The notes beneath the pieces were generated by a model, which made no database searches, was not told the DNA's origin, and saw only the letters and a list, made by a program, of their open reading frames with translations. A stretch of DNA of 64,000 bases from Saccharum officinarum. Lineage: Eukaryota; Streptophyta; Magnoliopsida; Poales; Poaceae. The position numbers and the translations under genes are program-made. The stretch is taken from the NCBI GenBank assembly GCA_020631735.1, contig CM036159.1, forward strand, positions 99,769,670-99,833,669. The letters run 5' to 3'. This document shows positions 56,426-64,000 of this stretch, piece by piece (position 1 is the stretch's first letter; every line of letters begins with the position of its first letter).

Positions 56426-56855
56426 CCCACGTTGTGTACCGTTCTACCATCATGCTCGCTCTGTTTCGCCATACCACCACACCTGCACACAGAAACCCAC
56501 ATGGGTCCTAGTCACCTGCCCCCGTCTGTGGATGCTGCGCCGTGAATGCATCTGTCGGCCTCAAGCGCCCGCACGGTGACCCACGGCTGCGCCCCAGTAG
56601 CTACGGCATGTGGCTGCAGCAGGTGGGTCTCATTGCAATATGTGCAACACTAAATCTACTTTTGCAGCATCCAGATGATACACTTGCAACACACATCCAA
56701 AAACAACTGAAACACTTGAAACATACATCTGAAACACTTGTAAAACACCAGAAAATTTTTGAAAACACATGTGCAGCCATTGCAGAACATATGTAACATC
56801 CAAATGAAACGCTTGAAACATACATATGAAACACCTGAAATACTTGAAACATACG

Positions 56856-58119
56856 TGTCGGTGTAAGAAACGGCGGTCCTAGCACCAACGAGTAATGATT
56901 GTTTGCGCGTCGGGAGTCCAGATGGTGTGCAAGAAGGACACAAGTGATTTATACTGGTTCGGGCTGAGAAATGCCCTATGTCCAGTGGAGGAGGAGAGTT
57001 CTGTATTATCTTGCACCAAAGTGCTTGTAGTAGGGGTTACAAGCGAACGTGAGAGAGGGAGGAGCTCCTAAGTCTCACGGCGTGAGTGGTGAAGGTGGTG
57101 GTGGTGTGTGTGCGACTCTGCTGGTTACCTCGTAAGGTCTAGCAGAGTAGCCTACTCGTATCTCGCGTTGTGTTGCTATGGTGGTTCAGTTGAGTTGTGC
57201 TCGACTGAGTTCTCCCGTCTCTCTCTGGAATGATCCCTGCATGCTCCTTTTATAGTCTTAAGGAGGTGCAGGGTTACATGATGTTGGTGTATGGTGTGTC
57301 CTTACCGGTGGAGTAGCCTGGAGGCCTCGGAAGGGCCTTATCTGGTGGCGACGTGGTCTGTACTATGGAGGCATGGCGTCGGTACTTCTGATACTGCTGC
57401 TACGTCTTCTGGTACGTGTGCCACTGTTGAAGGAGTGGTCTCTGTCTTTTGGCATTGTAGCGATGTGCTTTGTCATACCTGGTCCTGTAGCCAGCGTGGC
57501 GTATTTGTCCTTGTAGTCTGACTCGGTGTAGAGGGCCAAGGCCTCGGAGGTGGAAAATATGGTGTGATCTTATCCGATCGTGGGAATAGTGGCCCAGAGC
57601 AGTTGCTCTGTACACTACAAACGCATGAATCGTGCGTATAGTGCCAGTATGGGTGGTAGAGTGGTCAGCAGCTCTTCCCCATGCCTGTTGCAGTCGAAGG
57701 CGTGGTGATTTGACCCCGGTCATTCTCGGCCTGTCCGGTTGGGCAGACGCGAGAACATGGGTGATGTTACAGGGGGTCTTGAGCGCGCCAATGGGGAGCG
57801 ACGTTAGAGGCTGGTCTCGGGCGAGTCGGAGACGGACAATGCTGCCTCTGGGGCTCGGGCGAGGCGGTGAGGTTGCTGGGGGTCGGCCTGTGTCCGAGAC
57901 CTCAGGACGGAGGCCTCGGGTGAACCGGAGGCGTTCCGAGACTCCCTGAGTGGGGCCTCGGATGAAGTGGGGAGATGGGCTGGTTTGCTCACGCGTCTCG
58001 CTGGAGGCCCAGCAAGGGGGAGTTTAGCCCGTCTCTTCTTTGTTGATCTTTTCCCTTAAATGGAAAGACCGGGTGATTTTCTATTATAATTTGGGTACCC
58101 CTAATTGTAGTACCCGACA
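56856..58119. mobile_element. Solo LTR, 1264 bp, family not identified
   Basis: Flanked by ATACG at 56851-56855 and 58120-58124. Opens TGTCGGTGTAAGAAACGG and closes TTGTAGTACCCGACA, so TGTCGG/CCGACA terminal inverted repeats. No internal domain and no primer-site or polypurine context. The CTCGG/CCGAG-rich interior yields overlapping frames that are not genes. Superfamily (gypsy or copia) cannot be told from the LTR alone. Confidence 0.9.
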
Positions 58120-58198
58120 ATACGCTTGCAACATGCATGTATATGCAACATCCATATGAAAACTTGCAATATACGTCTGAAACATATGAAACATTTGT

Positions 58199-58318
58199 AC
58201 CCCTCTGTTCCAAATTATAATTCATTTTGACTTTTTTGGTTCATCTATTTTGACGACTAGATAGCAAAATGGATGAACCAAAAAAATCAAAACGACTTAT
58301 AATTTGGAACGGATGGAG
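58199..58318. mobile_element. Stowaway MITE
   Basis: 120 bp opening CCCCTCTGTTCCAAATTATA and closing TTATAATTTGGAACGGATGG AG, with arms pairing through TGACTTTTTTGGTTCATC, flanked by TA (58197-58198, 58319-58320). Confidence 0.9.
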
Positions 58319-58485
58319 TAGCATACACTCGAAACATATATCATATATGTATAGTCATTGCAACATGTGCAACACCTCGATCTACTTTTGCAACATCAAT
58401 ATAAAATAATTGGAGCATACCTCTGAAACATTTAAAATACTTGAAACATACACTTGCAACATGCGCTTTCAGCGCAATATCACCT

Positions 58486-60103
58486 TACTACTTGCACGAA
58501 TGGAGGCTCATCGTTGCGGAGGTCGGTGACGGCGCGGAGCTCGCTGGTGCGGCAGCGGGGAGGAGTCACATGAAGCTCCTCCCCTCGCCTGCTTGTTGGG
58601 CCCATTCATCGTGGATGCTCACTAGCTCGATGGAGCGGTGGATTGACCGCAGCAAGCAGGCAGCACGGTGGAGGCAAGCGACGCAATGGAGTGCGGAGTG
58701 GGGAAGGCGGGCGGTGCGGTGGAGGCAGAGTAGGGAAGGCGGGCGGCGCAGTGGGGCGAGCGAACGGCACAGTAGCGAGTAGGGAAATTTCTGGGAAGAT
58801 GCATCCGTCCGTCAGGACGCCCTGACCCCATCATTAATGCAAAATTAGATGATTAGGTTCTAACCAGAACTAGCTACGTGGACACAAACGCCTCTATAGT
58901 TGATGCAGGAAGCATTATAAATGAAGCAGGTCCTTGGTCATCACCAGATTAGGGTTTGATGCTTCTATTTGGTGAAGAACTTAAAGTAGATCTACAACGA
59001 CATCCTCTTGGTCATCGAGATGTGTGAGTCGGCCTTATGAACTCTCCGGTGCCTAATATATACGTTACGGGCTCAGGGGGCAAACCTAGTAGGCTTAGAG
59101 TTGCTGCTGATGACGTCAAAGATCCTGAGATCAAGTTCGAACAAGATGATCCACACGTCAACTAGAGCAGAATAATTTTTGATGGAACAACTAGAGCAGA
59201 ATAATTATTTGGACTATTGATCCACCACGCCATCATGCACAATTGGATCGACTAGAACTGACTCCTTGGTGCTCTCCAGCGCAACTGCACAGGATCTGTA
59301 ACAACAGAACGCGGCGATGCATTTTTCTGAACCAGTAAAACGCAAGTGGCGGCAAAACCATCGCATGAACCAATATCAGAGAATGGATAAAGAAAGCAAC
59401 GTCCTCTATCAATTGATCTTTCAGCAAAAGCATTCTCTGAAGTTCAAAAAACACGAGGTACATGCCAACGGTAGTGGTGTCCTTTTTGTCATCCGCTACC
59501 GCTACACAAAGAAATACTAGTATACACCGACTCCCATGGACATGACATCCCACGATCGATTTTTTTTTAAAAAAAAAGATCAGAGATACATACATCCACG
59601 ATCGATATATTACCATACAGCAGGAAATTAACTAAAGTACGGATAAGGCTTGAGATCGACCATCGTCACAAACGAAAGGCAGCGAAAGGAAGATGAAAAG
59701 GGCGGCAAAAGAACACAGAAAGAACATTCCTACCCTTCAGTGGGCGCCCCAACAATCTGCAGATTGGTTTTTTAATCGCGCAAAGTAGATGGCCGGCCTG
59801 CTGCACCTTAATTCATGCCGTCATGTGCCTTTGCTGTGAACCTCTAATCAGGCTGCCTACCAGCAGTTATATTTCGCTTTTTGATGATACCAACAATGGT
59901 TAAGTTAGTGGATGATAAGCACTCCCATTTTCAAAACAGTAAAGGTTCAAGTATACGTGAGGGCACCACTAGTAGCTGTAGCCTGTAGGCATCCACTGGC
60001 ATTCACCCGGAGCCGGAGGAAGAAGCCAGCTTTTGGTCAGTAGTGACATCTGAATGTTCAAGCAGGATGCCTAAAGGCCACGCATACGTAAGTACTTTTC
60101 AGT
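58486..60103. other. Intergenic; contains the 59219-59735 relic, no gene recognised
   Basis: GC-rich tail of the AAACA-rich element to about 58790, then AT-rich sequence. 59219-59735 is the duplicate partner of 52050-52740. No intact coding frame recognised. Confidence 0.45.
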
Positions 60104-60207
60104 TTTTCAGCTTTTTTTTACGGGACAGTGTTTTTCTTTCGCAACAAATCAGTAAACAGTACTTTCAGCCATGAGCCATGGCTTTTCCGCGAAGCGAACC
60201 TGCCCTA
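60104..60207. mobile_element. Short MITE relic, CTGTTCG family, reverse orientation
   Basis: CAGTGTTTTTCTTTCGCAAC and GCGAAGCGAACCTGCCC are the complement of the interior and left end of the copy at 16353-16438. Right end decayed. Confidence 0.5.
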
Positions 60208-62224
60208 TGTTCAGATACATGGGAATATTCCTTCAGATAAACTTGAGAACAGTTTGGGGGAGGTTGAGCGTCCGTAACTCGAAGCACTCGCATGGATTCC
60301 ATTGCTGAACTGGGAAAAATCTATTGGTGGACAGACACAACGACATTATTGCCATCTTATTGGCGCCCATCTGAAGGTATGAACCTGACAAATCAGCGTC
60401 AAAAGCTACGACAGTGGGCTCTGTTACCGGATGAGTCAGTCAGTGCAAGGACGACGAGCCCGGTGGAAGCTAGCCCGATTGGACTAGTGGGGTATGACTG
60501 TTCACATACGCTGAAGAGAGTCAGAAGCACGCGTGACGACGGCGCCGACGCGGACAGGGCGCGTCCAAGGCGGATGGACTCACCTCGCTTGGCGCCGTGC
60601 GTGCAATTGGCAAGCAGCTTTACCCTGAGGCCGAGGGAGACGAGACGACGCAACGAGCCCAGCGACTTGCGGGCCGATGATGTGTGACAGCCGGTGCATG
60701 CACGACGACGCCAGCGGCCGCCAGTCGGCCAGCCACACAGTTACTGCGCCATGTATTCACATCGGGGGATCGCCGATCGCGACGCCTGACGGCGACGCAC
60801 TCGCGGCGCAACTGGCCAAGTGACCATCATCGGCCGCGCAAACGGCGACGCACTCACGGAAAGCGTGGAGTGGGCAGTTCGGCTCCCCCGCTGTTCAAGG
60901 TGCGCTCAGCAACAGAGGTAGGAGGTGGTAATACGACAGGCGACACCTGATGAGTTACAAGATGTGGCACTTTCCATGATCTATGGCAAATCAATTTTTT
61001 TCTAGTGGAACGTGAAGGTATATATACTCGTACTCCTATATGAGAACAGCCTTATCCGTTCAACATGAGTAAGAATCGACCATGGCCAAGTTCTGCTTTA
61101 GCGTGCATTAGTATATGGTAGGGAGCCCACACCTTAGCAAGTCGGGCGAGGCAGCCATTCGTAGCAGCAGTAGGGAATGCACCGTGCTCTAGCCATCCTC
61201 CATTTCTTGCCGGTTTCCTTGTGAGTGTGTGGCTGCAGTGCCGGTGTTGCATCGTCATCGTGCAGTGGTGCGGCCGTACAAAAAGGTGAACGACGATGGA
61301 ATGAAAAGCGAGCGGACGCTGGAGTCTGATGGCCGGGAGTGGGACATCATGGTGTTGGATCGATCATGAGTCGCCGCCGATGCTAGCTGACTAGTGACCA
61401 CTATAACAAATAAAGGCAACCCCACGCACGCACACCATGGAATCTTTTTGGGGCTCCGGATGCTCTCCGCGGACTGGATTACTACTTGCAATGCAAATTT
61501 TGTATATTTTTTTAAAAAAGATCTGTTTTATAGAGTATCTTACACATGTTAAAAATATCATTGTAAGCTAACTTAAATCTATACCTAATAATAATATCAA
61601 AGAGCAAAAAATGCTTTCCCTCAATCCATCATCTCTGGGTCTCACCATTTTCACTCCCTTGGTCCGTTGTCCCTCACTTTGTACCATTTCTGACCATCTC
61701 TCACTTTTACCTTTCTCACTTTGAGTTTGAAGCTGCAAAAAACTTTGTTGGCGCCACACCACTTATGTCATGGCTTTGCCACCCGAGCCCGTTCGTGCCG
61801 CTGAGTGCCTGCGGGCATGTATCTTATCTTCCACTTTTCTTACAATCACAACAACATGTATACACAATAGCCACACATTTAACTTGAATGAATCTTCTAT
61901 CAATTTTCCATACCAAATTAACCTTTATTGCACCAGCACTTATTATGGGCCTTAGAGCTTATTTGATTTAATGTTGGACAAAATCCAATTAAATCGAACA
62001 AAAATAGCTACCTCATTATTATTGGCATGAGCATCGCGCAACAAATTATACGTCCCACAACAAATCATATGCCTTGTTAAAATGCACTGGTAAATAAAAT
62101 AGTAAAAAGACAAAAATGTCTTAGGGACCGTCCAAGTATAAGTAAATTGCATCATTTTGTTTTTTAGTACAACTATTTCGTAGATGCAGCTTAATATTGT
62201 ATAGCATGGCTTTGAGTTAGTTTT
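60208..62224. other. Intergenic, no gene recognised
   Basis: Mixed composition. The frame at 60292-60687 (131 codons) and its overlaps carry no recognisable domain. Nothing else was identified. Confidence 0.4.
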
Positions 62225-62713
62225 GGCAAAATAGTCATTTTGGTCTCTCAAATATTGTCTGAGGCTCAATTTCATCCTTAAACTTTTAAAATGGTCGTTT
62301 CAACTATCAAGGTGACCACCTCAGTCCTTAAACTTTGCATTTTAGGCTCAATTTCATCCTTAAATTTTTAAAATGGTCATTTCAATCCCCAAACTTTACT
62401 TTTAGGTTCTGTTTCATCCTAGGACTATCAAGGTGGCTGTTTCGGTCCTTAAACTTTGCATTTTAGGCTCAGTTTCATCTATGAAATATCAAAGTTCTCG
62501 GAATATACAGAAATACACTTTAATTGTATAGTTTATGGATGAAATTATGTCCAAAGTGCAAAGTTCGAGGACCGAAACAATCATTTTGATAGTCCTAAAA
62601 TAAAACTAAACCCAAAAATAAAGTTTAAGGACGAAATCAGTCATTTTAAAAGTTTAAGGATACAATTAGACCTTAGACGATGATAGTTGAGGCACCAAAA
62701 TGACTATTTTGTC
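62225..62713. mobile_element. Inverted-repeat element, about 489 bp
   Basis: Ends GGCAAAATAGTCATTTTGG and CCAAAATGACTATTTTGTC are complementary with one mismatch. Inner arms contain repeated TTAAACTTTGCATTTTAGGC, AATTTCATCCTTAAA modules and their complements. No target duplication and no transposase. Confidence 0.65.
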
Positions 62714-64000
62714 TTTAACAAAAAGAAATGTGTTACCCATCCTGGAGTCTTCACATGGGTGGGTGTAGCCGTGTAGGGAAGAATAGGTTTGTTGAAGTAG
62801 TAAAAGTGAGCTGATTGTGTTTTTACAGTTCTTTTTTTATAGCTACAAGTTAGTGCACGGCTGCACGCAACATAATAAGGAAAGGTAACTATATAAAGTA
62901 AAATATTGCTCATTGTCATGATTATTAGGCGGTTGAATCAAATTTGAACAAAAACACCTGGCTTGGCTTTCATATAATCATAACCTATCCTAGCATCATA
63001 TGGCCCACATGACCACGACCTTCCCCGTGATCCCTAGCTCCCCCAATTCAGAGTCTTAGCCGAATAGCGTGATCGTGAAATATTTTAGTGCAAAAGGGAA
63101 ATTCTAAACATAAAGTCTATTAATAAGTATCCACCCATCCTCGGCAAACCTTTGTTACTGTAGAGTCTAAGGTTCGCATCACCCCTTTCTATCATTGTTT
63201 GTGCTTCCTTCATCATTCGCAACTAAGCAAAACCTTGTCCTCGCATACACTACGAGCTTTATATCACCATACCTTTCTATACAATCTCTCTCACTCGTCC
63301 CTCTACTTTTCCCGTGCTTTTTTTCACACAACCTTACTTTGTTTACCAAAAATTGAAGCAACGATTGTGATATAGTCTGATAGACTTGCTTGTTCAGAAC
63401 AACTCAAGCCATCCAGAACTCTCTAGCCCCGTACATTTTCCGTGGGAACTGTTCGATTCCTAGGGAATGGAGGCCTGGAATTATTCCCACCAGGAAGGTA
63501 GTGATAGTTTATATAATATTTGATCACCTGGATTAATTCCCCCTGGAATCAGGGCTAAACGAACAAGCCCTTGTTGGAAATGGGATAAGATCCGAGTGAT
63601 AAGATGGAAGTAGTGGGTGAGGCTACTATGGTCACTGCTAGTGTTTTTCATGACAGCAAGGTGCTCCTTTTTATTTGAACACTAGTCCACGGCTTTGATT
63701 GTTATTAGTACTTTAGCATGAGCTAATGATGTGATTCCTCGTGGATTGACCTTTGGTACATTGAATCAGAGTATTTCGTGTATATATATAACTCTCAATT
63801 GCGATGTATACTATATATTGAGCCAAAATAGAGATAAGTACGTTGTCTCCTGTTCTCTCATCCTATATCGTCCACCCCCCTCCTCATACCTTCTTTGTTG
63901 ACCAGATTGAAAGGTGAAAATCTGATTGTTTTTTTTTAAAACTTTTAAACTACTCCATATGTCTTTTTAAGTATTCGTTATGATATTCGCGCTGGTCAGA
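62714..64000. other. AT-rich intergenic to right edge, no gene recognised
   Basis: Only short frames. A candidate MITE lies at 63444-63570. Confidence 0.45.
63444..63570. mobile_element. Candidate short MITE
   Basis: Opens GGGAACTGTTCGATTCCTAG and closes CTAAACGAACAAGCCC. Ends are imperfect complements (GGG, three variable bases, TGTTCG), and GGAATNATTCCC/CCTGGAAT pairs occur inside. No target duplication confirmed. Confidence 0.4.

Larger units (their letters stand above)
56625..58485 (+). repeat. AAACA-rich dispersed repeat, copy C, interrupted by a solo LTR and a Stowaway
   Basis: Segments 56625-56855, 58125-58196 and 58321-58485 together follow the order of copies A and B (CTAAATCTACTTTTGCAGCA, ATGAAACGCTTGAAACATAC, TACGCTTGCAACATGCATG, CTCGATCTACTTTTGCAACA), ending CACTTGCAACATGCGCTTTC then AGCGCAATATC. 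GC-rich sequence follows to about 58790. A CACTAGCGCCCGGACGTCC motif at 54031 may be the element's left end. Confidence 0.7.

Noticed and set aside
57291..57949. Frames within the second solo LTR
   Set aside because: Located entirely inside an LTR with terminal TGTCGG/CCGACA and a 5-bp duplication. No protein motif.
61560..61640. Possible Helitron 5' end (TCTATACCTAATAATAATAT)
   Set aside because: Only a loose resemblance. No CTRR 3' end with hairpin was identified nearby.

Overview
The window is nuclear DNA of a grass, most likely a panicoid/andropogonoid species (sorghum, sugarcane, Miscanthus or maize relatives). That is an inference from split plant-type genes with very GC-rich first exons, plant gene families, a high density of Tourist and Stowaway MITEs, and copia LTRs of Sirevirus type. 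Nothing suggests bacterial or organellar DNA. One 100-base run of N (43753-43852) marks an assembly gap.

Genes. Five complete genes and one partial gene can be supported. They are: the start of an acidic, probably nuclear protein running off the left edge (3-188, minus); a single-exon PEX11 peroxisome-division protein (4707-5468, minus); a 19-exon kinesin-14 with a calponin-homology domain (KCH type, 1015 aa, 21269-26742, plus); a 7-exon PP2C phosphatase with a C-terminal Cys-pair module (430 aa, 29783-32842, plus); a 7-exon CBP60 calmodulin-binding transcription factor (506 aa, 34235-36736, minus); and a 4-exon secreted class III peroxidase (326 aa, 48744-51518, plus). Every exon join was checked for phase, and all five complete genes give uninterrupted reading frames. 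PP2C and CBP60 converge. There is no operon logic: the genes are independent transcription units.

Between the genes, the sequence is mostly mobile-element debris. 0-20 kb holds two very large foldback elements (1556-2532 and 11622-13048), several Tourist/Stowaway MITEs, a hAT-like element of GGGTA-rich sequence with a perfect 8-bp target duplication (9259-9820), a truncated LINE and one copy of a strange AAACA-rich repeat. 38-44 kb holds a second AAACA-rich copy and a decayed copia element (LTR 39780-41210, broken pol 42339-43752) that ends at the gap. 44.5-45.4 kb is a third foldback, with a perfect 9-bp duplication (Mutator-like). 54-58.5 kb is a nest: a third AAACA-rich copy interrupted by two solo LTRs, each with a perfect 5-bp target duplication, plus a Stowaway MITE.

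The strongest observations are a textbook U12-type AT-AC intron inside the kinesin motor domain, three GC-AG introns in the two neighbouring plus-strand genes, a 49-bp LINE 3' end inserted with an 18-bp target duplication beside a PP2C splice acceptor, and relics of a duplicated peroxidase 3' flank. No undescribed multi-gene system was found. The AAACA-rich repeat family and the GGCGCC foldback are the least explained structures.
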